A DNA stretch of 64,000 nt from an uncultured Streptomyces sp. (GTDB lineage Bacteria > Actinomycetota > Actinomycetes > Streptomycetales > Streptomycetaceae): positions 1 through 64,000 of the forward strand of contig NZ_CANLBS010000028.1 of NCBI RefSeq assembly GCF_947488945.1, given 5' to 3'. Numbering within the stretch: the first letter of the stretch is position 1; each line of letters opens with the position of its first letter. Shown one piece after another: positions 33,206 through 41,930 of the stretch. Position numbers and translations under genes: made by a program. The notes under the pieces were generated by a model. It searched no databases and was not told the DNA's origin. It saw nothing but the letters and a program-made list of their open reading frames with translations.

Positions 33206-34134
33206 ATCCGACCCCCACCCTCATCCACCACCACGGCGACCACATCGCGGTCGCGGCGCCGGGCACCGGCGTGGAACTCCTGCGCTACGTGTACCGACCC
33301 GAGGCCGCCTGGGAGGCCTCGAAGCCGTACATCCACCCGCTGCGCACCCTCTCCGGACGGGCCGTCACCGGCTACCGCCCGAACGACCACCGGTGGCACA
33401 AGGGCCTCCAGATGACGGCCTCCCATCTGTCCGGCCAGAACCTCTGGGGCGGCAACAGCTACGTCCACGGCGAGGGGTACCGCGCGCTGCCCGACCGGGT
33501 CGGCTCGATGGCCCACCGGGGGTTCGACGCGGTGGCCGCGCGCGACGGCTCCGCCGTCCTGACGGAACGGCTGACCTGGCACCCGTACACCGGCGAGACC
33601 TGGGCGGACGAGTTGCGCCGGGTGGAGGTGCACGCCGTCGACCCGGCGGCCGGAAGCTGGGCGCTGACCTGGTCCACGTCGGTCACCAACCGCCGCGAGG
33701 AACCCCTCCGGTTCGGCAGTCCGGGCACCGCCGGGCGCGAGGGCGCCGGGTACACCGGGCTGTTCTGGCGTGGGCCGAGGGCGTTCGCCGGCGGGACGCT
33801 CCTGGCGCCCGGTGGGGCGCGGGGGCCGGGACTGATGGGCCATCAGTCTCCGTGGCTCGCCTTCACCGGCGAACACGACGACGAGGACGGACACGCCACC
33901 CTGGTCTTCGCCCACGCGCCGGAGAACGACCACACCGGAGCCGCCGGGACCCACCCGGCGCACTGGTTCGCCCGCACCCAGGGGTACCCCGGCGTCGCGC
34001 CGTCGTTCGCCTTCCACCGAGAACTCGTGCTGGACCCGGGCGACTCGCTGGTCCGCCGCTACCGCGTGCTCGTCGCGGACGGCGCCCTGGACGAGGAGGA
34101 CATCGAGGGGCGACTCGCGGAGATCCCGTGGTGA
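33202..34134 (+). CDS. PmoA-like (DUF6807) family protein
   Basis: The 310-aa protein is all-beta in pattern and carries features of the PmoA-like/DUF6807 family: YVYRPEAAWEASKPYIHPL, NDHRWHKGLQ, LTWHPYTGETWADELR and GLFWRGPRAF. The role is uncertain; members cluster with sugar oxidoreductases and transporters, so carbohydrate metabolism is inferred. It is not a methane-oxidation enzyme despite the family name. Its ATG overlaps the stop of the truncated oxidoreductase frame, and the shared promoter with a LacI-type operator is upstream. Confidence 0.8.
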   Translation: MNPTPTLIHHHGDHIAVAAPGTGVELLRYVYRPEAAWEASKPYIHPLRTLSGRAVTGYRPNDHRWHKGLQMTASHLSGQNLWGGNSYVHGEGYRALPDRVGSMAHRGFDAVAARDGSAVLTERLTWHPYTGETWADELRRVEVHAVDPAAGSWALTWSTSVTNRREEPLRFGSPGTAGREGAGYTGLFWRGPRAFAGGTLLAPGGARGPGLMGHQSPWLAFTGEHDDEDGHATLVFAHAPENDHTGAAGTHPAHWFARTQGYPGVAPSFAFHRELVLDPGDSLVRRYRVLVADGALDEEDIEGRLAEIPW

Positions 34135-34196
34135 GCCCGCGCCCCGCGGCCTCCCGCCCCGCCACCTCCTCCCGAAGAGAGTGACGTCTGTCCATA

Positions 34197-34673
34197 ATGC
34201 CGGACATGTGCCATTACTGCGGTTGCCGTGACATCCCGCTGATCAAGGACTTCATCGCCGAGCACGAACGCGCTCTGCATGCTGCCGAGGAGGCTCTGCG
34301 CGCCCTGGAACGCAAGGACCCGGACCGCGCCCACGCGTGGATCGCGACGATGGAGGCGGAACTGGAGGCCCACTGGCAGGGCGAGGAGGAAGGGCTCTTC
34401 CTCGTCATGCGCGGGGACCCCGAATACGCCGCGTACATCGACGTACTCGAACGTGAACACATCGAGCTCGCCGCCCTGCTGCCCCGCCTCGACTTCCGCC
34501 GCGAGGAGGACGTCGAGGCGTTCCGGGCGGCCGTCCAGGAGCTCTACGACCACATCTCCCGCGAGGAGAACGGCCTCTTCCCCGCCTCGCTGACCGCCCT
34601 GAGCGGTGACGACTGGAACACCTCGATGGACGCCTGGCGCCGCGCCCACCCGCGGGAGACCCTCGCGCGGTGA
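34197..34673 (+). CDS. Hemerythrin-like domain protein
   Basis: The 158-aa protein is a four-helix bundle with the metal-ligand pattern of HHE/hemerythrin domains: His24 (AEHERAL), AHWQGEEEGLF, LEREHIELAALL and YDHISREENGLFPAS. Such proteins bind a di-iron centre and sense or store oxygen, nitric oxide or iron. The N-terminus has a CHYCGC motif (residues 5-10), an extra pair of Cys that might bind metal or act in redox sensing. The gene stands alone. Confidence 0.87.
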   Translation: MPDMCHYCGCRDIPLIKDFIAEHERALHAAEEALRALERKDPDRAHAWIATMEAELEAHWQGEEEGLFLVMRGDPEYAAYIDVLEREHIELAALLPRLDFRREEDVEAFRAAVQELYDHISREENGLFPASLTALSGDDWNTSMDAWRRAHPRETLAR

Positions 34674-34905
34674 CGGGCGGGCGGGAAGCTCCACTCCGGC
34701 GCCCGGTGTGGTCTCGCCCACAGCCGCCCCGTTCCGCCGGCCGTCCACCCCGCCCCCAGCCCTTGCCGGAAGCTGCCGTCGCGCCCCGCGAGCGTCCGGG
34801 GCCGGTCACGCCGTGACGGACGTCTCGTCCTCGGGCGGCCGAACCGCTGGCAGAGTGGGCGGGGCCGGGGGGCCGTCACAGCCGTACGAACGAGTGGATG
34901 CTGCC

Positions 34906-35055
34906 ATGACCGCGACGACCGCCGACCACGCGCACCCCGCGCGCCGCGCCCGCACCGGAGGCCCCGCCGACGGCCCCAAGATCCTGGAACACGTCCTCGG
35001 CTGGACCCTGGTGGTCGTCCTCGCGATCTTCGTCACCGGCGCCGGCCTGATGTAA
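34906..35055 (+). CDS. Small single-helix membrane protein
   Basis: The 49-aa product has a basic, Ala-rich cytoplasmic start and one C-terminal membrane helix (LGWTLVVVLAIFVTGAGLM). The frame ends with TAA, unusual in this GC-rich DNA. The ribosome site is weak. I do not recognise a family. The 230 bp before it hold nothing else recognised. Confidence 0.55.
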   Translation: MTATTADHAHPARRARTGGPADGPKILEHVLGWTLVVVLAIFVTGAGLM

Positions 35056-35740
35056 GGCGCCCGGCTTCCCCGGGCGCCTCCCGCCCGCATCGGACCGGCT
35101 GACGCCGGTGCGGGGCCGGAGCGGCATCCGGGCACGGGCCGGGGGTCACGGGCCGAACGGGACGAACACGCTCAACCGGTGGACGGTTCCGTGGACGAGC
35201 CGGCCGCAGAACGTGTCGATCCGCAGCAGGCCGGGGTCGACCGGCTCCCCGGCGGTGCGCAGTTCGCGCAGACGGTCGCGGAACTCCGCGGCGTCCGTCG
35301 TCTCGAAGACCGTCTCCCAGCGGCCGGTCCCCGACGCGGTGCGGGCGGCGGTGCGCCACGCAGCCTCCCGCCCGCGTCGTCGTCGCTTCCCCCGTCCCGG
35401 CACCGGCCCAGCATCACCGCCCCGGACGCGTACGGCAAGGTGCCGGAAGCCGGCGGCGATTGCGCACCGGTCCCGAGTGCGCGCGCCCGGCGGCCGACGC
35501 CCCGTCAGCCGCGGGCCGGTCCCCGGCCGCAGACCTTCCGGTACGACCCGTGACGCGGCAGCTCCGATCGGGCATACTCGACCCGCCACGGCCGCTGACA
35601 TGCGCATCCCGTGATCCGGGAGGGCAGGATCGGCCGGGCAGCACCACTTCTGCCGGGCGCCGCCCGGACCATTCGGCGCCGCCGCCCCCACCCCGGGTGC
35701 GCGATCCGCCGCCACGCCCGACAGGGAGGAGAGCGCCGTC
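35056..35740. other. Intergenic region with one doubtful small gene
   Basis: About 685 bp. A short minus-strand frame (35146-35403) looks coding; elsewhere frames are short and lack codon bias. The acyl-CoA dehydrogenase Shine-Dalgarno (GGGAGGAGAG) is at the right end. Confidence 0.5.
35146..35403 (-). CDS. Possible small hypothetical protein (85 aa)
   Basis: From a GTG at 35403 the frame gives a basic start and then a protein-like segment: RWETVFETTDAAEFRDRLREL, LLRIDTFCGRL and HRLSVFVPFGP. The amphipathic pattern and GC-biased third positions suggest a real gene. I do not know the family, and the ribosome site is poor, so the start is unsure. Confidence 0.45.
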   Translation of the reverse strand: MPGRGKRRRRGREAAWRTAARTASGTGRWETVFETTDAAEFRDRLRELRTAGEPVDPGLLRIDTFCGRLVHGTVHRLSVFVPFGP

Positions 35741-36913
35741 ATGACCGACCGTGCCCCGCAGTTGGTGGAACGACGTCTGCCCACCGAGGAGTCACGCCAG
35801 CTCCTCGCGCTCGTCCGTGACCTCACGGCCCGCGAGATCGCCCCGAAGGCCGCGGAGGAGGAAGAGGCCGGCGTCTTCCCGCGCGAACTCTTCACCCTCC
35901 TCTCCGAGTCCGGGCTCCTCGGTCTCCCCTTCGAGTCGGACACCGGTGGCGGCGACCAGCCGTACGAGGTCTATCTCCAGGTGCTCGAAGAGCTGGCCGC
36001 CGCCCGGCTCACCGTCGGCCTCGGGGTCAGCGTCCACTCGCTGGCCTGCCACGCGCTCGCGCGGTACGGCACCAAGGAACAGCGGGCCGCGCACCTGCCG
36101 GCGATGCTCTCCGGCGGCCTGCTCGGCGCGTACTGCCTCTCCGAGCCGGCGTCCGGATCCGACGCCGCCTCGCTGCGCACCAAGGCGGTCCGGGACGGCG
36201 ACGACTGGGTCATCACCGGGACCAAAGCGTGGATCACCCACGGCGGGATCGCCGACTTCTGCACCGTGCTGGCCAGGACCGGCGGCGAGGGCGCCCGCGG
36301 CATCACCGCGTTCCTCGTGCCGGGCGACGCCGAAGGGCTCAACGCCGCCGCCCCGGAACGCAAGATGGGGATGAAGGGCTCGCCCACCGCCCAGCTCTCG
36401 TTCGACGGGGTGCGGGTGGGCGACGACCGGCGCATCGGCGAGGAGGGGCAGGGGTTCGCCATCGCGCTGACCGCCCTCGACTCCGGCCGGCTCGGGATCG
36501 CCGCCTGCGCCATCGGCGTCGCCCGGGCGGCACTGGACGAGTCCGTCGCCTACGCCACCGGACGGCAGCAGTTCGGCCGTCCCATCGCCGACTTCCAGGG
36601 ACTGCGGTTCATGCTCGCCGACATGGCGACGCAGGTGGAGGCGGGCCGGGCGCTCTATCTGGAGGCGGCCCGGCGGCGCGACGAGGGCCTGCCCTTCTCC
36701 CGGCAGGCAGCCATGGCGAAACTGTTCTGCACGGATCTGGCCATGCGCGTCACCACCGACGCCGTCCAGGTCCTCGGCGGATACGGCTACACCCGCGACT
36801 TCTCCGTCGAGCGGCTGATGCGCGAGGCCAAGGTTCTGCAGATCGTCGAGGGGACCAACCAGATCCAGCGCATGGTCATCGCCCGCCACCTCGCGGGTCC
36901 CGAGACACGCTGA
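35741..36913 (+). CDS. Acyl-CoA dehydrogenase
   Basis: The 390-aa flavoenzyme oxidises acyl-CoA to enoyl-CoA and passes electrons to ETF. Family motifs are present: GAYCLSEPASGSDAASLRT near 127-145, WITHGG, QQFGRPIADFQGLRFMLADM, QVLGGYGYTRDFSVERLMRE, and the C-terminal IVEGTNQIQRMVIAR, with the likely catalytic base Glu370. The length and layout match short/branched-chain enzymes. The ATG has a strong ribosome site. Confidence 0.94.
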   Translation: MTDRAPQLVERRLPTEESRQLLALVRDLTAREIAPKAAEEEEAGVFPRELFTLLSESGLLGLPFESDTGGGDQPYEVYLQVLEELAAARLTVGLGVSVHSLACHALARYGTKEQRAAHLPAMLSGGLLGAYCLSEPASGSDAASLRTKAVRDGDDWVITGTKAWITHGGIADFCTVLARTGGEGARGITAFLVPGDAEGLNAAAPERKMGMKGSPTAQLSFDGVRVGDDRRIGEEGQGFAIALTALDSGRLGIAACAIGVARAALDESVAYATGRQQFGRPIADFQGLRFMLADMATQVEAGRALYLEAARRRDEGLPFSRQAAMAKLFCTDLAMRVTTDAVQVLGGYGYTRDFSVERLMREAKVLQIVEGTNQIQRMVIARHLAGPETR

Positions 36914-37286
36914 CACCCGGCCGGTCCGCCCAGGCCGGGGACGCCACGATCCGGTTCCACTCCTGGTCGGCGCGGCCCGGCAGGGTGCGCCCCGAGCCCT
37001 CCCAACTGCGCAGCAGGGCACCGTAGACGGGCGGATCGGCCGTGGGCGCGGCACCGGGCGCGGCCGTCACGGACGGAGCCGTTCCGGTGGGTCGGGGAGA
37101 GGTGGCGGGGGCGGCGTCCCGCCGGGCGAACGCGGGGGCCGCGGGCAGGGGGCCGGCCTGCGGCCTGAACGCGGGCGGTGCGGGAGGAATCGATTCTTCG
37201 GACGCGGTGCGTTCCCGGCGCGTCACGGGCACCGGGACGACGAGACGTCGGCGGCCGTGCCCCGCCGTGGACTGCGGCATGGTCAT
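36876..37286 (-). CDS. Hypothetical Pro/Ala-rich protein (136 aa)
   Basis: The frame starts MTMPQSTAGHGRRRLVVPVPV, passes through a low-complexity Pro/Ala segment, and ends with a compact tryptophan-containing part, VYGALLRSWEGSGRTLPGRA and QEWNRIVASPAW. This last part looks like a real small domain. It overlaps the acyl-CoA dehydrogenase end by 38 bp, tail to tail. Function unknown. Confidence 0.5.
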   Translation of the reverse strand: MTMPQSTAGHGRRRLVVPVPVTRRERTASEESIPPAPPAFRPQAGPLPAAPAFARRDAAPATSPRPTGTAPSVTAAPGAAPTADPPVYGALLRSWEGSGRTLPGRADQEWNRIVASPAWADRPGVSVSRDPRGGGR

Positions 37287-37583
37287 ACCCGGCCAACGCG
37301 GGAGGGCGGCGGCGGGTCACTGCCGACCGGAATCGGCCGCCAGTTCGGCGGGTCCGCGGAGGTCGTGGGCCCCGGTGGCGGCCTGCTCGCTCCGCCAGGA
37401 CCGACGCGCCGACGGTGCGGGCGCCGCGTGCGGTCCTGCCGTGATCGTGGTGGAGTCGGCGGGCCGAGCCGGCGGGCCGGACCGGTGGGGAGCCGAGTGG
37501 GCATGCAGCCGAGTCGGTACGGAGCCGGGCCGGTACGCAGCCGGGCCGGGCGGCGGCGGCCGGGGGCCCGTCAGGCGGACCGG

Positions 37584-37979
37584 TCAGGCGGCCCGGCGCT
37601 TCGGCAGCGGGCGCGAACCGGGACCGCCGGCGTGCGAGAAGGGCTGCATCCGCCAGTCCAGGCCCTGCGGGAGCGTCAGCAGCAGCGCCGTCTCCTGCTC
37701 CTGCACGTCCGGCGACTCGTCCGCGTCCAGGGCCTCGGCGGCGCTGCGGCCGGTGCCGGCGCAGACCGTCAGCACGAACGGGTTCCACGGGGAGGGGCAC
37801 AGCGCGTGCTCCGGCAGGACGTCCTCGTCGGCGAGCAGCGCGATCGGCTGCGTGCAGTCCGGGCAGACCACCCGGTACATCTCGAACGTGTCGTACGCGT
37901 CCCAGGCGTCGTCGTCCTCGGGTCCGGCGTGGTCGTCCTGGACCGGTTCGGTGCGACCGGTGAGCTTCAGGCTCTTCAT
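37584..37979 (-). CDS. Hypothetical acidic Cys-containing protein (131 aa)
   Basis: This 131-aa protein begins MKSLKLTGRTEPV after a strong GAGGGGGGAA ribosome site. It is acidic in the first half and has VVCPDCTQPIAL followed by ALCPSPWNPFVLTVC, four Cys that could bind a zinc ion. The C-terminal third ends basic (PLPKRRAA). It is divergent from the AsnC-type regulator. I do not recognise the family. Confidence 0.7.
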   Translation of the reverse strand: MKSLKLTGRTEPVQDDHAGPEDDDAWDAYDTFEMYRVVCPDCTQPIALLADEDVLPEHALCPSPWNPFVLTVCAGTGRSAAEALDADESPDVQEQETALLLTLPQGLDWRMQPFSHAGGPGSRPLPKRRAA

Positions 37980-38091
37980 GGGAAATTCCCCCCTCGGGTG
38001 GGCCGACTGGGCGACGTGGCCTCGGCCACAGCAAGCACTGCCCGGCACGCGTGGGCCGTAACCTCGGCGCCGCCCGCTACCCATGCGTAAA

Positions 38092-38111
38092 CATGTGGTG
38101 TTCGTCACATG
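38092..38111. promoter_or_regulatory. Inverted repeat before the AsnC gene
   Basis: CATGTG and CACATG flank 8 nt, 72 bp before the regulator's start and between divergent genes; an autoregulatory site is likely for Lrp/AsnC proteins. Confidence 0.4.
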
Positions 38112-38182
38112 AAGGCTGTGTGAGCCCCTCGGGACGCCAGGCGACTGTGCCTCGGGGGACGCGGGGCCATAGGTTGATCCGC

Positions 38183-38623
38183 ATGGAGGAGCTGGACCGT
38201 CAGATCGTGGAGTTGCTCGTCAAGGACGGGCGGATGAGCTACACCGACCTGGGCAAGGCCACGGGCCTGTCCACGTCGGCCGTTCATCAGCGTGTCCGCA
38301 GGCTGGAGCAGCGCGGGGTGATCCGCGGCTACGCCGCCGTCGTCGACCCCGAGGCCGTCGGACTGCCCCTCACCGCGTTCATCTCGGTGAAACCGTTCGA
38401 CCCGAGCGCGCCCGACGACATCGCCGAACGGCTCGCCGGCGTGCCCGAACTGGAGGCCTGCCACAGCGTCGCGGGCGACGAGAACTACATCCTCAAGGTG
38501 CGGGTGGCCACCCCGCTGGAGCTGGAGCACCTGCTCACCCGCATCCGCTCCCTCGCGGGCGTCTCCACCCGCACCACCGTGGTCCTCTCCACCCCGTACG
38601 AGGCCCGGCCGCCGAGGATCTGA
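38183..38623 (+). CDS. Lrp/AsnC-family transcriptional regulator
   Basis: The 146-aa protein has an N-terminal helix-turn-helix (ELDRQIVELLVKDGRMSYTDLG, then STSAVHQRVRRLE) and a C-terminal RAM ligand domain (GLPLTAFISVKPFDPS, then SVAGDENYILKVRV). Such regulators form octamers and sense amino acids. The ATG at 38183 gives the family's short start. A strong terminator follows, so it is a single-gene unit. It may act on the amidohydrolase or the divergent gene, which is inference. Confidence 0.92.
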   Translation: MEELDRQIVELLVKDGRMSYTDLGKATGLSTSAVHQRVRRLEQRGVIRGYAAVVDPEAVGLPLTAFISVKPFDPSAPDDIAERLAGVPELEACHSVAGDENYILKVRVATPLELEHLLTRIRSLAGVSTRTTVVLSTPYEARPPRI

Positions 38624-38634
38624 CCCTGGCCGGC

Positions 38635-38662
38635 CCCCCCGTCCGCGCGGGCGGACGGGGGG
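38635..38662 (+). terminator. Terminator after the AsnC gene
   Basis: Perfect 12-bp arms (38635-38646 and 38651-38662) enclose GCGG, right after the regulator's stop. Confidence 0.75.
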
Positions 38663-38715
38663 ACGGGCGGGGGGCCGCTCCACGGCGGGGGAGCGGCAGG
38701 GCGGAGACTGGTCCC

Positions 38716-40419
38716 ATGACCGAGAGCACCGCCCCCCGACGCGCGACCCCGCCGAGCGCGACCCCGCAGAGCACCGCCCATCGCGCCGCCGCCCCCCGCG
38801 ACCCCGACGCGCGCACCGTCCTGCTGCGCGGCGGCGACGTCCACAGCCCCGCCGACCCGTTCGCCACCGCTATGGTCGTCGAGAAGGGCCATGTCGCCTG
38901 GGTGGGCTCCGAAGGGGCGGCCGACGCCTTCGCCGAGGGCGTCGACGAGGTGGTCGACCTGGAGGGCGCGCTCGTCACCCCCGCCTTCACCGACGCCCAC
39001 GTGCACACCACCGCCACCGGCCTCGCGCTCACCGGCCTCGACCTCTCCGCGGCCCGCTCGCTGCCGGAGGCGCTCGGTCTGGTCCGCGCCTTCGCGCGGG
39101 ACGCCCCCGCCGACCGGGTGCTGCTCGGCCACGGCTGGGACGCCGCCCGCTGGCCCGAGCACCGGCCGCCGACCCGCGCCGAACTCGACGCGGCGGCCGG
39201 CGGGCGGGCGCTCTACCTCACCCGGATCGACGTCCACTCCGCCGTGGCCACCACCGCGCTGCTGGACCGCGTTCCCGGCGTCACCGGGATGTCCGGCTTC
39301 CGCGCCGACGGGCCGCTCACCGGCGACGCCCACCACGCGGTGCGGGCCGCCGCCCACGGCTCCGTACCGGCCGCCCAGCGGGCCGACGCCCAGCGCGCCG
39401 CGCTGCGCCACGCGGCCTCCCTCGGCATCGGCACGGTCCACGAGTGCGGCGGTCCCGACATCTCCGACGAGGCCGACTTCACCGGCCTCCTGGCGCTCGC
39501 CGACGCCGAGGCGGGCCCGCGCGTCTTCGGCCTCTGGGCCGAACGGATCGAGGACGCCGCGGGCGCCCGCCGCATCCGCGAACTGGGCGCGCTCGGCGCG
39601 GCCGGCGACCTCTTCGTCGACGGGTCGCTCGGCTCGCACACCGCCTGCCTGCACGAGCCCTACGCCGACGCCCCGCACACCGGCACCGCGCACCTGGACG
39701 CCGCCGCCGTCGCCGCCCACGTGGCCGCCTGCACCGAGGCCGGGCTCCAGGCCGGCTTCCACGCCATCGGGGACGCGGCCGTCTCCGCCGTGGTCGACGG
39801 CGTGCGGGCCGCCGCCGAGAGGGTGGGCCTGCCCCGGATCCGGGCCGCCCGGCACCGCGTCGAGCACGCCGAGATGCTCACGCCGAAGACCGTCGCCGCC
39901 TTCGCCGACCTCGGGCTCACCGCCTCCGTCCAGCCCGCCTTCGACGCGGCCTGGGGCGGCGAGGAGGGCATGTACGCCGAGCGGCTCGGCAAGGAGCGGG
40001 CGGCCACCCTCAACCCGTACGCGGCCCTGCTGCGGGCCGGTGTGCCGCTCGCCTTCGGCTCGGACAGCCCGGTGACCCCGCTCGACCCGTGGGGGACCGT
40101 GCGGGCCGCCGCCTTCCACCGCACCCCGGAGCACCGCGTCTCGGTGCGGGCCGGCTTCACCGCCCACACCCGGGGCGGCTGGCGCGCCGTCGGACGGGAC
40201 GACGCCGGCGTGCTGGTGCCCGGGGCCCCGGCCGACTACGCCGTCTGGCGTACGGACGAACTGGTCGTCCAGGCACCCGACGACCGGGTCGCCCGGTGGT
40301 CCACCGACCCCCGCTCCGGCACCCCCGGCCTGCCCGATCTCACTCCCGGCGCCGCCCTTCCGCTGTGCCTGCGGACCGTCGTGTTCGGACAGACTGTCTA
40401 CGTACGGCCGAACGAGTGA
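38716..40419 (+). CDS. YtcJ-like amidohydrolase
   Basis: The 567-aa protein belongs to the amidohydrolase superfamily (amidohydrolase 3, YtcJ type). It has the N-terminal beta-sandwich, the metal motif TDAHVHTTATG near residues 93-103, GFHAIGDAA near 353, ARHRVEHAEML and the late Asp motif AFGSDSPVTPLDPWGTVRA. The substrate is unknown; members hydrolyse amides, N-formyl or N-acyl compounds. About 30 low-complexity residues precede the domain. It stands alone. Confidence 0.9.
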   Translation: MTESTAPRRATPPSATPQSTAHRAAAPRDPDARTVLLRGGDVHSPADPFATAMVVEKGHVAWVGSEGAADAFAEGVDEVVDLEGALVTPAFTDAHVHTTATGLALTGLDLSAARSLPEALGLVRAFARDAPADRVLLGHGWDAARWPEHRPPTRAELDAAAGGRALYLTRIDVHSAVATTALLDRVPGVTGMSGFRADGPLTGDAHHAVRAAAHGSVPAAQRADAQRAALRHAASLGIGTVHECGGPDISDEADFTGLLALADAEAGPRVFGLWAERIEDAAGARRIRELGALGAAGDLFVDGSLGSHTACLHEPYADAPHTGTAHLDAAAVAAHVAACTEAGLQAGFHAIGDAAVSAVVDGVRAAAERVGLPRIRAARHRVEHAEMLTPKTVAAFADLGLTASVQPAFDAAWGGEEGMYAERLGKERAATLNPYAALLRAGVPLAFGSDSPVTPLDPWGTVRAAAFHRTPEHRVSVRAGFTAHTRGGWRAVGRDDAGVLVPGAPADYAVWRTDELVVQAPDDRVARWSTDPRSGTPGLPDLTPGAALPLCLRTVVFGQTVYVRPNE

Positions 40420-41004
40420 CGTAGACGGATTCCGTACCGCCGACCGGTGGTGATCACGGTCGCTCGCGACCTGCGGATCTTCCGGACCGACCGGGCAATC
40501 CGGGTAAAAGCCGCAGCTCGTGCGGCTGTTGACAGAACGCGCCCGGAGGCCGGTAGGTTCGGCCGGGTCCACCACAGGACGTCCGTCCGGCCGGCCTCCA
40601 CGCAGTCGTCGAACGCCGCTGGGTCACGGGGTTGGTGTGCCGCACCGGCGCACCACCACTGACAGCCAGGTTCAGCGCCCGCGCCTCGGGGGCGAGGGAA
40701 GGTTTCAGCCGGACGGCGGGTGCGACCCGGGTGGGGCCCGGACGTCCAGTAGACAACGGTCTTCGGGCGACCCGCAGCCAGCGGGTCCCGGGCCGGCCCG
40801 AAGGGCGCCGGGCCCCGATCCGCAGCCGCGCCGACAGCGACCGGGGCGGCGACTCCGCGGCGGTCGCCGGGGTCCGGGCGGTGATCTGTCCGCACTTCCG
40901 TGGTTCTGTACCGGCCGGCCGGAGGCTCCCCGTGACGGGCTCGCCGACGTGGTGCCGTGCGCTCGATATGGTGTGCATCTGCGCACGGACTAAAGGGGCG
41001 ATCA
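40420..41004 (+). promoter_or_regulatory. Promoter and long leader or ncRNA before ppm1
   Basis: TTGACA (40529-40534) and TAGGTT (40554-40559) make a strong promoter with a 19-bp spacer; transcripts would start near 40566, some 440 nt before the ppm1 start. The leader can fold, for instance GGTGTGCC/GGCGCACC near 40634-40655 and GACCCGC/GCGGGTC at 40769-40787. Reading frames across it have weak third-position bias, so it seems non-coding. A structured leader, a riboregulator or an independent small RNA are all possible. Confidence 0.5.
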
Positions 41005-41784
41005 GTGAACGACGGCGGTCAGCGGCAGTACGGTCCGCTCGGCAGGATCTTGGTGATCATCCCGACCTACGACGAGGCCGAGAACATCACGCCGATCGTC
41101 TCCCGGGTGCGCGCCGCCGTGCCGCACGCCGACATCCTGGTGGCCGACGACAACAGCCCGGACGGCACCGGCAAGATCGCCGACGAGCTCGCCGCGGCGG
41201 ACGACCAGGTCCACGTCCTGCACCGCCGGGGCAAGGAAGGGCTCGGCGCGGCGTATCTCGCCGGGTTCCGCTGGGGCACCGAGCACGGCTACGGCGTGCT
41301 GGTCGAGATGGACGCCGACGGCTCCCACCAGCCCGAGGAACTGCCCCGGCTGCTCACCGCGCTCAAGGGCGCCGACCTGGTCCTCGGTTCCCGCTGGGTG
41401 CCCGGCGGGAGGGTGGTGAACTGGCCCAGGAGCCGCGAGGTGATCTCGCGGGGCGGCTCGCTCTACTCCCGTCTCGCCCTCGGTCTCGACGTCCGTGACG
41501 TCACCGGCGGTTACCGCGCCTTCCGCACCGAGACGCTCGCCGGACTCGGCCTCGACGAGGTGGCCTCCCAGGGGTACTGCTTCCAGGTCGACCTGGCCCG
41601 CCGCTCGGTCGCCGCCGGGTACCACGTGGTGGAGGTCCCGATCACCTTCGTCGACCGGGAGATCGGGGACTCCAAGATGAGCCGCGACATCCTCGTCGAG
41701 GCCCTGTGGCGGGTCACCGGCTGGGGCCTCACCGCCCGGACGAGCAAGGTGACGGAGAAGGTCCTCGGCCGCAAGCCCTCCTGA
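41005..41784 (+). CDS. ppm1: Polyprenol-phosphate mannosyltransferase (GT2)
   Basis: The 259-aa family-2 glycosyltransferase uses GDP-mannose to make polyprenyl-phosphate mannose on the cytoplasmic face of the membrane, the donor for protein O-mannosylation. It has the GT2 nucleotide site VIIPTYDEAENI and ADDNSPDGTG, the metal-binding VEMDADGSHQPEEL, LVLGSRWVPGG and DVTGGYRAFRTETL. It lacks the C-terminal membrane domain of some homologues, like the actinobacterial Ppm1 catalytic unit. The GTG start has AGGGG upstream. The neighbours FxsA and RbpA match the order I remember from S. coelicolor (RbpA is SCO1421, Ppm1 SCO1423). Confidence 0.9.
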   Translation: MNDGGQRQYGPLGRILVIIPTYDEAENITPIVSRVRAAVPHADILVADDNSPDGTGKIADELAAADDQVHVLHRRGKEGLGAAYLAGFRWGTEHGYGVLVEMDADGSHQPEELPRLLTALKGADLVLGSRWVPGGRVVNWPRSREVISRGGSLYSRLALGLDVRDVTGGYRAFRTETLAGLGLDEVASQGYCFQVDLARRSVAAGYHVVEVPITFVDREIGDSKMSRDILVEALWRVTGWGLTARTSKVTEKVLGRKPS

Positions 41785-41930
41785 CAGGGGCACATCCGGA
41801 CCCGGCCTCCGGGCGGGCACCCGGGCCCGCCACCGGCCACCCCGCATCCGGCGCCCGGCGCGTACTGGGCGGCACCGGTCATGATCACCCCTTGACGCCG
41901 TCCGTACGGGCGTACAGGCACACTGGGAGC

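Noticed and set aside
33202..34134. PmoA name read as methane monooxygenase
   Set aside because: The family name is misleading: the protein is soluble, lacks membrane helices and copper ligands, and belongs to the PmoA-like/DUF6807 group near sugar genes.
40634..40700. CACTGACAGCCAGG-like words suggesting a cobalamin riboswitch before ppm1
   Set aside because: The order and content of the conserved cobalamin boxes do not match, and ppm1 has no link to vitamin B12.
40520..40993. 157-codon frame in the ppm1 leader
   Set aside because: Third codon positions are not GC-saturated, the product is low-complexity Arg/Gly/Pro, and no ribosome site precedes it. A non-coding leader fits better.
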